From positions 62,001 through 126,000 of the forward strand of contig NZ_JAMTCD010000002.1 in assembly GCF_025370255.1 (NCBI RefSeq): a stretch of 64,000 bases of DNA. Reading direction: 5' to 3'. The DNA is from Shewanella holmiensis. Lineage in GTDB: Bacteria; Pseudomonadota; Gammaproteobacteria; Enterobacterales; Shewanellaceae. The number at the start of each line of letters is the position of its first letter. Within the stretch, counting starts at the first letter, position 1. Of this stretch, positions 11,127 through 20,747 are shown piece after piece. The position numbers were made by a program, and so were the translations under genes. Under the pieces are notes generated by a model. That model was not told the DNA's origin. It saw nothing but the letters and a program-made list of their open reading frames with translations, and ran no database searches.

Positions 11127-11393
11127 ACAGTACCCTTCTTATCTAATCTAAAGTTAGCTTTTGAATTTTTTAGTTAAAGTTAATAGTTAATATATAGTCG
11201 TTTTTAAACATATAAGCGAATCAGTAAACGAAAATAATCAATCAATAACTGCTGATAACTGAGTTATCGGCAACCAACAATAAAACTATAGGCTGAATAA
11301 ATCAGCTATCAATGCCACAAGGGGCAAAGCATAAAGTGGAATTGATATGATCCCCTACGACAAACTGGCAACCATTGCACTCAAAAACTCAAT

Positions 11394-11421
11394 AAAAAAG
11401 GCCTTCCTAAGAAGACCTTTA
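11394..11421 (-). terminator. Terminator after mini-cytochrome
   Basis: On the minus strand AAAGGTCTTC and GAAGGCCTTT pair with one mismatch around a 4-base loop and are followed by a T run. The rest of the 325-base stretch 11127-11451 is AT-rich, with no other feature that I can support. Confidence 0.65.
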
Positions 11422-11451
11422 ATCATTGCTCACTAACCGCAATAGAGGAAA

Positions 11452-11688
11452 TTACTTTTTTTCCATCTCGTGGCAATCAGCACATTCAGTGATTGTCAGT
11501 TCAGGGCTGTGCATTTCCATATCGATTTCGTGTGCATCACCAATTGCATGACAATCAGCACATACCGCTAAAGTCGCTTCGTTTTCAACGTGTGATGACA
11601 ATTCAAAACTTTCATGACACTCAACACAATCAACAGCAGCGGCAGAACCAGCAAAGAATAGTGCAGCAAATAAGATTGAATATTTCAT
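11452..11688 (-). CDS. Small periplasmic tri-haem c-type cytochrome
   Basis: 78 residues with an 18-residue signal peptide (MKYSILFAALFFAGSAAA) and three CxxCH haem sites: CVECH, CADCH and CADCH. The start at 11688 is preferred to a longer frame because AGGAG lies 6 bases upstream and the signal peptide then begins at residue 1. It resembles the small periplasmic cytochromes of Shewanella, which pass electrons between inner-membrane quinol oxidases and terminal reductases, but the well-known tetrahaem CctA has four haem sites. Here only three full motifs are present. Extra histidines (ESFELSSH, GDAHEID, MEMHSPE) could be distal ligands, giving three bis-His haems. Electron-transfer role inferred. 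Confidence 0.85.
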   Translation of the reverse strand: MKYSILFAALFFAGSAAAVDCVECHESFELSSHVENEATLAVCADCHAIGDAHEIDMEMHSPELTITECADCHEMEKK

Positions 11689-11918
11689 ATATACTCCTAA
11701 GTCATTTAGGCGCAGGTCAGTATTACGCGTTCCAAAGCTCAACTTTCTCTGCACTCGGTTTATCCATCTATTAACAACTATTTTAGCTTACAGATCAAAA
11801 AATAATGTCAAAAACGCTAACAACATCAAAATTTTAAGCTTTATTTCGTAAACCTTAGTCAATATTAACAATATCACAACACTTAGTGCAATTTATCATC
11901 AAACAAAATAACGCAATA

Positions 11919-12617
11919 TTAAATAATTGAGTTAATCTCAGCTTGAGTTAAATGGCGCCATTCACCTGGTGCTAAGTCGGAGTCTAACTCAATTTCACCA
12001 ACACATTCTCGATGTAAATTCACGACTTTATTGCCCACTGCAGCAAACATCCGTTTAACCTGATGGTATTTACCTTCACTAATAGTCAATCGGGCATTGT
12101 GACTATCAATAATAGACAACAGAGCAGGTTTTGTTAACCCATCTTCGTTACGTAACTCAATTCCCTGAGCAAAAATCAACACTAAGTCTTCTGCAATCGG
12201 ATCGGCTAGCTCCACCAAGTAGCGTTTACCACAGTCTTTTTTAGGTGAGGTTATTTTATGCGACCATTGGCCGTCGCTGGTGATTAACACTAAACCTGTG
12301 GTATCAGCATCAAGTCGGCCAGCGATATGCAGAGTATCGGCTTTCTCAATGTCCATTAAGCTCAGTACTGAAGGATACACCTCGTCAATCGTAGAGCAGA
12401 TGGTATCTACAGGTTTGTGCATCATAATATAGCGCTCACCCACTAAAGAAATAACTTGCCCATCTAAACGTACAACGGTTTTATCTGTCACTTTAAAACC
12501 TGAATCTTTGACCACAACCCCATCACAGGTCACATCGCTACGATGTAAGGCTTTTTTAGCCATGGAACGACTTAGCTCGGTACTTTCACAAATAAACTTG
12601 TCTAAACGCACAATCAA
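11919..12617 (-). CDS. rsuA: 16S rRNA pseudouridine(516) synthase RsuA
   Basis: Makes pseudouridine at position 516 of 16S rRNA. 232 residues, the family's usual length. N-terminal S4 RNA-binding domain (MIVRLDKFICESTELSRSMA, about 1-60), then the catalytic RsuA/RluB-type domain with IAGRLDADTTGLVL, where the Asp after RL is the catalytic residue, and the KRYLVEL and GKYHQVKRMF strands. Alone on its strand. Secure at family level; RsuA is preferred over RluE/RluF because of the short S4 domain and overall length. Confidence 0.92.
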   Translation of the reverse strand: MIVRLDKFICESTELSRSMAKKALHRSDVTCDGVVVKDSGFKVTDKTVVRLDGQVISLVGERYIMMHKPVDTICSTIDEVYPSVLSLMDIEKADTLHIAGRLDADTTGLVLITSDGQWSHKITSPKKDCGKRYLVELADPIAEDLVLIFAQGIELRNEDGLTKPALLSIIDSHNARLTISEGKYHQVKRMFAAVGNKVVNLHRECVGEIELDSDLAPGEWRHLTQAEINSII

Positions 12618-13157
12618 TACTCACCACATTAATTTGACTATATTATGAGGGCTTAAATGAAAAATTGAAATGATGCCAATCAGTATAACCATGCAATCAC
12701 TCAGCAAACGTAAAATCAGCAAGGCACAACATACGACAAAGATCCCGCAATTGTAGTAAGAACCTCCTTTAAAACCAGCTTCAGCAATCTAAAATGACCT
12801 ACAACACACAGAAAAATAGCCAAGGAAAAACAACAATCCTTAGTTAAAAGCTCACTTAAGCATTTTTAGTTTGTGCCTATTATCGAGCTTGTAAAATGTA
12901 CTTCCAAATTAACATTATCTTATGCGAATAAGACGACACACTCTTAATCTCACTTTTCGTTACACCTAGTGACAAAATAATCCGATAAAAAACCAGCAAC
13001 TCACTTGTGTTATGAGACGACAAGCCTTTAACATAGCTGTTACAAAAATAAAAATGTCATATTTCATTTAACTGAGTGACAAAATGAACATTTGATAAAA
13101 AGATAATAAATCACCTCGCCTCCATTGATGGGCAACTTTAAATGCAAGGGAAATAAC
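12618..13157. other. Intergenic stretch with no gene seen
   Basis: 540 AT-rich bases between the divergent rsuA and M13 peptidase genes. I see no convincing frame, RNA gene or repeat. It presumably holds both promoters. A short run at 13145-13157 contains the AAGGGA ribosome site of the peptidase gene. Confidence 0.6.
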
Positions 13158-15254
13158 ATGAAAAAACTGGTTATTGGTGGGCTATGCGCTTCACTAATCG
13201 CAGGCTTAAGCGCTTGTAATAATGATACAAAGTCAACCACTGAAACAGTAGCAAAAGCTGAAGTGGCCAAAACAGCCACTGCAACAGCTGTAGAAAAAGC
13301 ACTGACATCAGGTATTACTTTCGACAATATGGATAAAAATGTTCGTCCACAGGATGACTTTTATTTATATGTGAACGGCGGCTGGATGAATACCGCTGAG
13401 ATCCCAGGCGATCGCACAAATATTGGTGCTTTTTATGACTTACGTGAAAATGCCCGCGATGACGTTAAAGCGATTATTGAAGACCTTAGTAAATCAGCCA
13501 ATTTAGCTGAAGGTACAGATGAGCAAAAAGTGGCTGATCTATATCGCTCATTCATGGACGTTGAAACCCTAAATAAGTTAGGTGTCACTCCTCTTCAAGC
13601 TACATTTGATAAGATCGCCGCGTTAAAAGACAAAAACGAATTGGTTACTTTTTTTGGTGAAAACCAAGTTAATGGTGGCGGCACACCACTGGCATTTTAT
13701 ATCAACGTTGATGCTAAAGACTCAACCCGTTATGCAACGCATATTTGGCAATATGGTTTAAGCCTGCCAGAAAAAGATTATTACTTTAACGAAGGTGAGC
13801 GTTTCGTCAATATCCGTAAAGCCTTTGTTGAACACATTGAAAAGATGTTCACTTTAGCAGGTTTACCTAATGGTAAAGCCGCGGCTGAATCTGTATTAGC
13901 ACTTGAAACGGCCATTGCAGAGAAACATTGGGATGTTGTTGAAACTCGCGACAGCACAAAAACCTATAACAAATATCAAGTTAGTGAGCTAGCAACTTTA
14001 GCACCAGATATTAACTGGAACGGTTACTTGGCTGCTTTAGGTGGTGACAAGCAAACCGATATCATCATTAACCAACCTAGCTATATTCAAGGTCTAAATG
14101 AAGTTCTTAAAGCCAATGATTTAGCCACTTGGAAAACTTACATCACCTGGCAAGCGCTAACGCACTCAGCAAGCAACTTGTCAGAAGCTTTAGATACTGA
14201 AAACTTCGAGTTTTTCTCTAAAACGTTAAACGGTCAAGCAGAACAAGAACCTCGTTGGAAGCGCGGTGTGACTGCTGTTAGCGGCACCTTAGGTGAGGTG
14301 GTAGGTAAAGTGTATGTTAAACGTCACTTCGTACCTGAAGCAAAAGATCGTATGGAAGGTTTAGTTGAAAATCTTCGTAGCGCTTACGGCTCAAGTATCG
14401 AATCACTTGACTGGATGAGCGACAGCACCAAATTAGCTGCAAAGGATAAACTGGCTAAATTCAACCCTAAAATTGGTTATCCAAAAAAATGGGCAGATTA
14501 CAGTAAACTATCAATCAAAGCTGATGATTTAGTGGGTAATGCCACACGTGCCTCAGTCGTTGAGCATAATCGTAATGTGGCTAAGTTAGGTCAACCTATC
14601 GATAAAGATGAGTGGCACATGACTCCTCAAACGGTTAACGCTTATTACAATCCAACAATGAATGAAATTGTATTCCCTGCTGCAATTTTACAGCCTCCAT
14701 TCTTTAACTTAGAAGCTGATGATGCTGTTAACTACGGTGGTATTGGTGCGGTTATCGGTCATGAAATGGGCCACGGTTTTGACGACCAGGGCGCTAAGTT
14801 TGACGGTGAAGGTAACATGCGCGACTGGTGGACTGAGGCTGATTTAAAAGCGTTTGAATCCAAAGGCAAAGCACTTGTTGCTCAATATGATGGTTACCAA
14901 GTATTTGATGATTTGCACGTAAATGGTGAACTCACTTTAGGTGAAAACATCGGTGACTTATCAGGCGTGACCATTGCTTATAAAGCTTACAAAATGTCAT
15001 TAAACGGCAAAGAAGCACCAGTCATCGATGGATTGACTGGGGATCAACGTTTCTTTATGGGATTCAGCCAAATTTGGCGCGTAAAAATGAAAGAAGAAGC
15101 CATGCGTAACCGCGTAGCCACTGACCCTCATTCACCAGGTCACTTCCGTGCACTTGGCGCATTATCCAATATGCCAGAATTTTACCAAACCTATGACGTG
15201 AAAGAAGGCGATAAAATGTATATCGCGCCAGAATCACGCGTTAAAATTTGGTAA
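13158..15254 (+). CDS. M13 family zinc metallopeptidase (PepO-like lipoprotein)
   Basis: Neprilysin-family endopeptidase, 698 residues. The start at 13158 is chosen because AAGGGA lies 7 bases upstream and it opens directly on a lipoprotein signal ending LSAC (lipidated Cys about residue 20). The protein is likely anchored in the envelope and faces the periplasm or the surface. The zinc site is intact: HEMGH (His535, Glu536, His539) and GENIGD (third ligand Glu596, Asp600), with the substrate-binding NAYYNP motif ahead of it and the M13 N-terminal helical domain from RPQDDFYLYVNGGW. It probably degrades small peptides. Followed by a strong terminator. Confidence 0.95.
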   Translation: MKKLVIGGLCASLIAGLSACNNDTKSTTETVAKAEVAKTATATAVEKALTSGITFDNMDKNVRPQDDFYLYVNGGWMNTAEIPGDRTNIGAFYDLRENARDDVKAIIEDLSKSANLAEGTDEQKVADLYRSFMDVETLNKLGVTPLQATFDKIAALKDKNELVTFFGENQVNGGGTPLAFYINVDAKDSTRYATHIWQYGLSLPEKDYYFNEGERFVNIRKAFVEHIEKMFTLAGLPNGKAAAESVLALETAIAEKHWDVVETRDSTKTYNKYQVSELATLAPDINWNGYLAALGGDKQTDIIINQPSYIQGLNEVLKANDLATWKTYITWQALTHSASNLSEALDTENFEFFSKTLNGQAEQEPRWKRGVTAVSGTLGEVVGKVYVKRHFVPEAKDRMEGLVENLRSAYGSSIESLDWMSDSTKLAAKDKLAKFNPKIGYPKKWADYSKLSIKADDLVGNATRASVVEHNRNVAKLGQPIDKDEWHMTPQTVNAYYNPTMNEIVFPAAILQPPFFNLEADDAVNYGGIGAVIGHEMGHGFDDQGAKFDGEGNMRDWWTEADLKAFESKGKALVAQYDGYQVFDDLHVNGELTLGENIGDLSGVTIAYKAYKMSLNGKEAPVIDGLTGDQRFFMGFSQIWRVKMKEEAMRNRVATDPHSPGHFRALGALSNMPEFYQTYDVKEGDKMYIAPESRVKIW

Positions 15255-15274
15255 ACACTCGCTTATAGATCATT

Positions 15275-15302
15275 AAGGGCGCCTATGGCGCCCTTTTCTT
15301 TA
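15275..15302 (+). terminator. Terminator after M13 peptidase
   Basis: AAGGGCGCC / GGCGCCCTT perfect stem with a 3-base loop, followed by a T-rich run. Confidence 0.85.
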
Positions 15303-15394
15303 TCCTTTAACATCAAATAGAAAGACTGATTCAGTATTGGTACAGCTTGGTTAAGTTAAAGTGGCTTTAGGCTAACAGCTTGGAGAATTTAGCA

Positions 15395-16192
15395 TTGAAT
15401 AAACTTTTTCGTACTCTGTTCATCTTTTTAATTTTATTAACGACCCGCCAAGTTACCGCACAACCACTGGTGTCAGTTAATGGACCCACAGATAAAGCCC
15501 CATATGGTTTAAACCTAAGTGGAAGCCTTCCTAGTGCTGAAAATGCATTAGATAATCTTTACGCCATTCCCGATTATCAGGCGTATGTTCCAATGCAGCA
15601 ATCTGCCGACTTAAATCAATTAATGTTACAAGCTGAATACGCACAGCAGGAACTAAGCCAGCTGTTATCGGCAATCAGCTATAACGCCCAAGTAGATATG
15701 TTACTGCCGCTAACGAAAAGCTATGACCGTGCGCTACAAAAAGTGAAAAACAAGTTTAATGGCGATGCCCGCTTAATTACCGATATCGCCCGCGGCAGTA
15801 TTGTAGCCAACAATGTCGATAACCTCATGGCGAGTTATCAAATGTTGCTTGAAAACAGCGAAATCATTCAAATTAAGAACCGTTTTGCCAATCCCAAAGC
15901 ATCTGGTTACCGAGATTTAAATGTGTTGGTTAAATTGCCAAAAAGTCAGATGATTGTTGAAGTGCAATTACATTTACAAACCATTGCCGCGATTAAAAGC
16001 GGTCAAGATCATCAAGATTATGAGCAGATTCAGAGTATTGAAAATAAAGCAAATCAAGAGCACCGCGCACTAAGCGAGCTTGAAATGCAAAAAATTACTC
16101 AAATCCGTCAACAATCACACAAGCAATATCACAAAGCTTGGTTAGGCTATAAACGCCAGGCAATTACCGCTAGCTTTCAACAAGCCGCCTAA
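15395..16192 (+). CDS. Exported RelA/SpoT-like nucleotidyltransferase domain protein
   Basis: 265 residues from a TTG start at 15395, chosen because GGAG lies 9 bases upstream and a clear signal peptide begins there (MNKLFRTLFIFLILLTTRQ, likely cut after VTA). The middle (about 95-215) follows the RelA/SpoT synthetase fold: a basic helix KSYDRALQKVKNKF, then DIARGSIV with Asp130, then NPKASGYRD (Tyr172), then VEVQLHLQ with Glu189, and an IKSG...YEQIQ helix. Asp130 and Glu189 are 59 residues apart, the same spacing as catalytic Asp264 and Glu323 in the streptococcal Rel synthetase. There is no hydrolase, TGS or ACT domain. An exported alarmone-synthetase-like protein is unexpected, since ATP and GTP are scarce in the periplasm; it may be a toxin-like or repurposed domain. 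Monocistronic, with its own terminator. Confidence 0.75.
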   Translation: MNKLFRTLFIFLILLTTRQVTAQPLVSVNGPTDKAPYGLNLSGSLPSAENALDNLYAIPDYQAYVPMQQSADLNQLMLQAEYAQQELSQLLSAISYNAQVDMLLPLTKSYDRALQKVKNKFNGDARLITDIARGSIVANNVDNLMASYQMLLENSEIIQIKNRFANPKASGYRDLNVLVKLPKSQMIVEVQLHLQTIAAIKSGQDHQDYEQIQSIENKANQEHRALSELEMQKITQIRQQSHKQYHKAWLGYKRQAITASFQQAA

Positions 16193-16217
16193 TTATACCT
16201 ACTTTCCACCCACCTTT

Positions 16218-16243
16218 TGCGCTCATATGAGCGCATTTTTTTG
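16218..16243 (+). terminator. Terminator after RSH-like gene
   Basis: TGCGCTCATATGAGCGCA palindrome followed by a run of seven T. It separates the RSH-like gene from the SUKH gene. Confidence 0.85.
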
Positions 16244-16414
16244 TCTAAAGCATTCAAACATTGCATCAAACCATTGCTAACAAACTATTGCTAACACACC
16301 ATTACTTTACATATAGTTAGCCAGCATAAAAACCCGATTACTGATTACATGATTATTTCTGCTATAATCGCGCCCAATATCGCATTGATTGCCATTGCGA
16401 CTTGAGGATCCCCA

Positions 16415-16816
16415 ATGCACGAAATTATTGACCAGCTACAAGAGTTAAGTGAAACCGTTCCAGTTCCGCTAGAGTTGCCTACGTTTGAACAACTGGTTGA
16501 AGTTGAAGAACAGATTTTAATAGGCCTGCCTGCTGAATTGAAAGAGTATTTACTCCATGCCAGCAATGTGATTTATAGCGCTTATGAACCCGTAACCGCA
16601 GCAGATCCCTACTCGCATACTTTTCTGCCAGAAGTTGCCAGCTATGCTTGGTCTATTGGGTTACCAAGAGAGCAAATTCCAATTTGCCAAATAGGTGACA
16701 GCTTTTACTGCATTGAAGAAAATGGTCAGGTGCAATTTTGGCAAGACGGTGACTTTACCGATGAAGTCTGGGAATCGTTTTGGGATTGGGTTGACGACGT
16801 CTGGCTTGCTCAGTAA
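16415..16816 (+). CDS. SMI1/KNR4 (SUKH) family protein
   Basis: 133 residues, all one SUKH domain: an N-terminal helix followed by the [14 protein letters not shown] segment (the family's LP.dyk.fL..sNG), then alternating strands ending in an acidic, Trp-rich tail ([14 protein letters not shown]). SUKH proteins are best known as immunity proteins of bacterial polymorphic toxins, but chromosomal stand-alone members of unknown role are common. The 3' neighbour (DUF4447) follows after 32 bases on the same strand, so the two are likely co-transcribed. No toxin carrying a known SUKH-partner nuclease is adjacent. Confidence 0.8.
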   Translation: MHEIIDQLQELSETVPVPLELPTFEQLVEVEEQILIGLPAELKEYLLHASNVIYSAYEPVTAADPYSHTFLPEVASYAWSIGLPREQIPICQIGDSFYCIEENGQVQFWQDGDFTDEVWESFWDWVDDVWLAQ

Positions 16817-16848
16817 GTTGTTTTGCGAATTTTTTTGTAGGAAATATC

Positions 16849-17349
16849 ATGTCTAAAGAATCAGGCTTAAATGCCATTGAAATGTTGTGTTTACGCCAAT
16901 CATTTGGATTAAGCGTTGAGCAAGTTGCCCTTATCACTAACACCACAGCTGAGGCTGTTACAGCCTGGGAAGCCGGTGAAACTTCAGCGCCTGTACCTGC
17001 GCAAAAAAAGCTGCTCGAAATAGATGACATTATTGAAATGCAGGTACTAAACACGACTGATGGCATTGAAGAATTATTTAAAAAAGAACCTAAGCGCCGT
17101 TTAGCATTTGTGGTCTACCCAACCCAAGCGCTGTATAACCAATACAATCCTGAGTTTTTAAGCTCTTTGCCGTTAACTGAGTTATATAACACTGCAGCTT
17201 GGCGGATCAAAAAAGAATGTAAATTAGTGCTTGAAGTCGATGTGAGTTTAATCGCATTAGATGCAGAAGCTTATAAAGCTTACCGTGCAGATAATGGTAT
17301 GAGCGAAAGTCGTGAAAGCCGTGCTAAATGGGCCGCAACTCAGCTTTAA
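16849..17349 (+). CDS. DUF4447-type protein with N-terminal helix-turn-helix
   Basis: 166 residues. The first about 65 look like an XRE-type helix-turn-helix ([32 protein letters not shown]), and the remaining about 100 form a domain I associate with DUF4447, found in Shewanella and relatives. The ATG at 16849 has a GTAGGAA site 7 bases upstream. It sits 32 bases after the SUKH gene, with a terminator behind it, so it is the second gene of that unit. Possible DNA-binding regulator; target unknown. Confidence 0.75.
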   Translation: MSKESGLNAIEMLCLRQSFGLSVEQVALITNTTAEAVTAWEAGETSAPVPAQKKLLEIDDIIEMQVLNTTDGIEELFKKEPKRRLAFVVYPTQALYNQYNPEFLSSLPLTELYNTAAWRIKKECKLVLEVDVSLIALDAEAYKAYRADNGMSESRESRAKWAATQL

Positions 17350-17377
17350 TCATTTGTAACCTTGTTTGCGAAAATGA

Positions 17378-17406
17378 TAAAAGGGAAGCATGTGCTTCCC
17401 TTTTAT
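17378..17406. terminator. Bidirectional terminator
   Basis: ATAAAAGGGAAGC and GCTTCCCTTTTAT arms around a 4-base loop, between the convergent DUF4447 and glutathione S-transferase genes. Confidence 0.85.
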
Positions 17407-17421
17407 ATTGGTTCCTTCAGA

Positions 17422-18054
17422 TTATTGCGCAGCTTTAGCAATGGCTTCTGTTTTTTCTAATACCGCAACCAATGCTGGACGAGTTTGTACCCGCGCTAAA
17501 TAAGCTCCTAGTTTAACTGGAATCGTCTGTTTAAAGGCTGTCGCCCACATTAATGTTTGCGTTAACAACACATCAGCAACGGTAAATTGCTCACCGAGTA
17601 AATAGTCAGACTCAGGCACCCAAGACTCAGCTATCTTTGCCGCCCGATCAAATTCAAATGTGGCAACCGGAAGCATAGTGGTTAACCGCTGCTCTTCTGG
17701 CAAGGCAAAGCGATGCTTGCCCATAGACCATAATGCTTGTTCAAGCTCACAGATAACAAAGCTGACCCACTCTTCATGTTTCGCCGATTGCGCGGTACCA
17801 GGTTCGGGTAAAAATTGCCCTTTACCATATTTTTCAGCTAAATAACGTAAAATAGCCGCCGATTCGGTTAACACTAAATCACCGTCTTCAATCACTGGCA
17901 TTTTGCCACTAGGATTTAACGCAAGAAAATCCTTGCTGCGGTTATCTCCCTTTGCAAAATTAATGAACCTAAACCGCCATTCAACGTTTAATTCTTCAAG
18001 TAACCATGAAACCCGTAATGCACGACTGCGGGGTGTACCATGTAAAGTGATCAT
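17422..18054 (-). CDS. Glutathione S-transferase family protein
   Basis: 210 residues from the ATG at 18054, chosen over an upstream start because AAGGA lies 6 bases ahead and the thioredoxin fold then begins at once (MITLHGTPRSRALRVSWLLEEL). N-terminal thioredoxin-like domain (1-80) with the cis-Pro GKMPVIED and the glutathione-contacting LTESAAILRYLAEKYG; the C-terminal helical domain carries the N-capping FTVADVLL motif. Conjugates or reduces electrophiles with glutathione in the cytoplasm; the substrate cannot be told from sequence. Confidence 0.9.
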   Translation of the reverse strand: MITLHGTPRSRALRVSWLLEELNVEWRFRFINFAKGDNRSKDFLALNPSGKMPVIEDGDLVLTESAAILRYLAEKYGKGQFLPEPGTAQSAKHEEWVSFVICELEQALWSMGKHRFALPEEQRLTTMLPVATFEFDRAAKIAESWVPESDYLLGEQFTVADVLLTQTLMWATAFKQTIPVKLGAYLARVQTRPALVAVLEKTEAIAKAAQ

Positions 18055-18094
18055 ATAACGTCCTTTATAGAATGTAGGTCCAGTGTTAAATACC

Positions 18095-18121
18095 ATTAAA
18101 AAGCGGCCGAAGCCGCTTTGT
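18095..18121 (-). terminator. Terminator after TonB receptor
   Basis: On the minus strand AAAGCGGC, TTCG tetraloop, GCCGCTTT, then T-run. Confidence 0.85.
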
Positions 18122-18158
18122 GTTTAGCCTGCCAAGACTTGACAGGTATCAGGCTAGA

Positions 18159-20747
18159 TTAAAAACGATAGCTTGCTTTAGCATACCATAGCGCACCAAT
18201 AGCACTATGAGTGCCTTGATCATAACCCATAAAATCAGCACCGCTAAAAGGGGGTTCTTCATTTAAGATGTTATTTGCACCTAAGGTTAAATTCCAGTGA
18301 TCAAAACCGATATATGATACATTCATATCAAGGGTGATCATTGAATCAATGGTCCCTTCGGCACCAGCATCAATATTATCTTGGAACTCACCAATATAGT
18401 TTAGTCGTGCACTGGCTTGCCATGCATCTACGCCCCAATCCATCGCAGCTGTCCAGCGGTAATCTGGGTGCTGATATTCACCAGCGAGTTCACGCTTGGT
18501 GCCATCCTCACGCACTTGGTCGAAGCTATTCACCCAAGTAAGGTTATAACTAAAGCCAAAGTCACCGGCACTTGCGGTAGAGAATTTGTACGCCATATCA
18601 AAATCAATACCATCGGTAGTTTGACTACCTAAGTTGCCAAATTGGTCATAAATTTCAATAATACGCCCAGGTACACCACCCGCTGACGGCTCACGCTTAA
18701 CCACGGCAGGATCATCACCTTGTGTGTTAACAAGATACTGAGTATCAGACGTGATCAAACCATCTTGATCATAATTCCAATAATCGACCCCAACGCTGAG
18801 CTCATCAGTCATCTGCCATACACCGCCTAGGTTATACGACGTTGACTCTTCAGGTTGTAAATTAGGGTTACCGGAGAAAATCACTGTACGTTCCTGCGCG
18901 GTACAATCTTCAGGTAAATTGGTTTGCGGACAACGAACCGTATCCACTAAACCAGGCGACTCTTGTGAAGGGCCTAGTCCCAACTGTACTAATGATGGCG
19001 CACGGAATGCTTCTCCCCAGCTGGCACGGATAGTCACATTATCAAGCGGCGTATAACGTAAAGCGACTTTAGGGTTGGTGGTATCACCAAAGTCACTGTA
19101 ATCTTCGTAACGTACCGCTAATTGCGCTTCTAATTGCTCAAATAATGGTACGGCAAACTCTACAAATAATGATTTTTGATCACGTTCGCCACTGGCTTCT
19201 GTTGCTTCGGTACCAAAAATTTCACCGCGCTTAAATAACTCGTCGGGATTGTCTGATAACTTCTCTTCGCGGTATTCAAAACCGACCGCCATTGACACAG
19301 CGCCCGCTGGCATGGCAAAAACTTCACCCGCTATTTTACCGTCTACCGCATTGGTCGTTGATTTACCGCTACGGGTAGTGTTTACGCTAATTTGATCTAT
19401 CACATCGCCCATTTGTGTGGTTGCTAATGGGTTAAACGCACCAGAGTTAATTGCTTCTTGAAGGCGTGGGGTCCATACAAAACCTTGCTCGCCATACTCA
19501 TGATTACGGTTATAAGAGTAGGTATAAGCCACCTCCCACTCCCAATCAGACAAGAAACCGTTTAGCCCCATCACCACACGTGCGCTATCTGACTCAGATG
19601 ACTTTTGACGCGGTCCCGTTTCAGTTAAACGACGACGCATTGTGAGGTCTTCACCTGCAAATGGATTTGTTGCTGCCCCGCTAGTAAATAACGGATTGCT
19701 ATTAAGCATATAAAACTCGCCAAATGACGGGCTCGCAGCACCTTTCACTACGCTTTCATTATGCTGATACATCATTTCAGCAAACAGTTTTAATTCGTCA
19801 TTAAACTCATAATCTTGGAAAACAGATAAACCAACACGGGTTGATTCTGGAGTTGATGTCATCACAGGGGCGTAATCGTAACGGCAATACGCACCTTTGA
19901 CATCAGCTGCAGGGCAATTCACATCGGGAGTCCAAGAAAATTGATCTGACTTAGGGGTAATAGAGCCATCCGCACCAATAGTGGCAGGAATATATGAGCC
20001 AGGATTACCGGCAGATGAACGGAAATCGGAACCACCGTTAGCGGTTTGGTTTGCCGATTTAGAGTAATCACGATCGCCAAATAAGGTTTCGCGCTCTTTG
20101 AAATAATCAAAAATGACTGTGGTATGTGCTTTGCCGTTAGCGGCATCGGTACCAAAAAGAATCGATCCTGATTGCTGCCCACCACCATCTTCAACGGTTT
20201 CGGCAACCTTGCCATTCACTTCAAAACCTTCAAAATCTTTCTTCAAAATAATGTTGATAACGCCAGCAATCGCATCCGAACCATAGGTTGCAGAGGCACC
20301 ATCTTTCACAATATCAATTCGCTTAACTGCAGAAATAGGGATAGAGTTAATATCCACAAATGCGGTATCGATAGATTTAGCAAATGATGACACCGCAATT
20401 CGGCGACCATTTAATAGCACTAATGTCGAGTCAGCACCTAAGCCACGAAGTGATACCGCAGCACCGCCGTTAGCGGTGTCGTCAGAGTTGTTACCTTGAG
20501 TAGAAAACGTACCACTGCCCGATACTGGTAACTTACTCAATAATTGAGAAATATCCTGCGCGCCGCTTTTAGCTATATCTTCCGCCGTTAACACTGTCAT
20601 TGGCGAAGCACCTTCCATATCGGTCCGTTTGATATGGGTACCTGTGACTTCGATTCTTTCGAGTTCTTCAGCAGAAATGGCTTGTGGGGCTAGGATAAAC
20701 GAGATAGCAACAGCACATGCGCTGCGCAATAGTTGAGGTCTTTTCAT
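18159..20747 (-). CDS. TonB-dependent outer-membrane receptor
   Basis: 862 residues: signal peptide (1-26, ending AISA), a TonB-box-like IEVTGTHI, plug domain (about 45-170) with SLRGLGADSTLVLLNGRR and DGASATYGSDAIAGVINII, then a 22-strand barrel ending LWYAKASYRF with the terminal aromatic residue needed for BAM insertion. The plug style matches the large Shewanella and Alteromonas receptors for oligosaccharides, peptides or similar substrates rather than the compact siderophore or B12 type. No substrate-processing enzymes or regulator are adjacent, so the ligand is unknown. It diverges from the Nramp-like gene. Confidence 0.93.
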   Translation of the reverse strand: MKRPQLLRSACAVAISFILAPQAISAEELERIEVTGTHIKRTDMEGASPMTVLTAEDIAKSGAQDISQLLSKLPVSGSGTFSTQGNNSDDTANGGAAVSLRGLGADSTLVLLNGRRIAVSSFAKSIDTAFVDINSIPISAVKRIDIVKDGASATYGSDAIAGVINIILKKDFEGFEVNGKVAETVEDGGGQQSGSILFGTDAANGKAHTTVIFDYFKERETLFGDRDYSKSANQTANGGSDFRSSAGNPGSYIPATIGADGSITPKSDQFSWTPDVNCPAADVKGAYCRYDYAPVMTSTPESTRVGLSVFQDYEFNDELKLFAEMMYQHNESVVKGAASPSFGEFYMLNSNPLFTSGAATNPFAGEDLTMRRRLTETGPRQKSSESDSARVVMGLNGFLSDWEWEVAYTYSYNRNHEYGEQGFVWTPRLQEAINSGAFNPLATTQMGDVIDQISVNTTRSGKSTTNAVDGKIAGEVFAMPAGAVSMAVGFEYREEKLSDNPDELFKRGEIFGTEATEASGERDQKSLFVEFAVPLFEQLEAQLAVRYEDYSDFGDTTNPKVALRYTPLDNVTIRASWGEAFRAPSLVQLGLGPSQESPGLVDTVRCPQTNLPEDCTAQERTVIFSGNPNLQPEESTSYNLGGVWQMTDELSVGVDYWNYDQDGLITSDTQYLVNTQGDDPAVVKREPSAGGVPGRIIEIYDQFGNLGSQTTDGIDFDMAYKFSTASAGDFGFSYNLTWVNSFDQVREDGTKRELAGEYQHPDYRWTAAMDWGVDAWQASARLNYIGEFQDNIDAGAEGTIDSMITLDMNVSYIGFDHWNLTLGANNILNEEPPFSGADFMGYDQGTHSAIGALWYAKASYRF

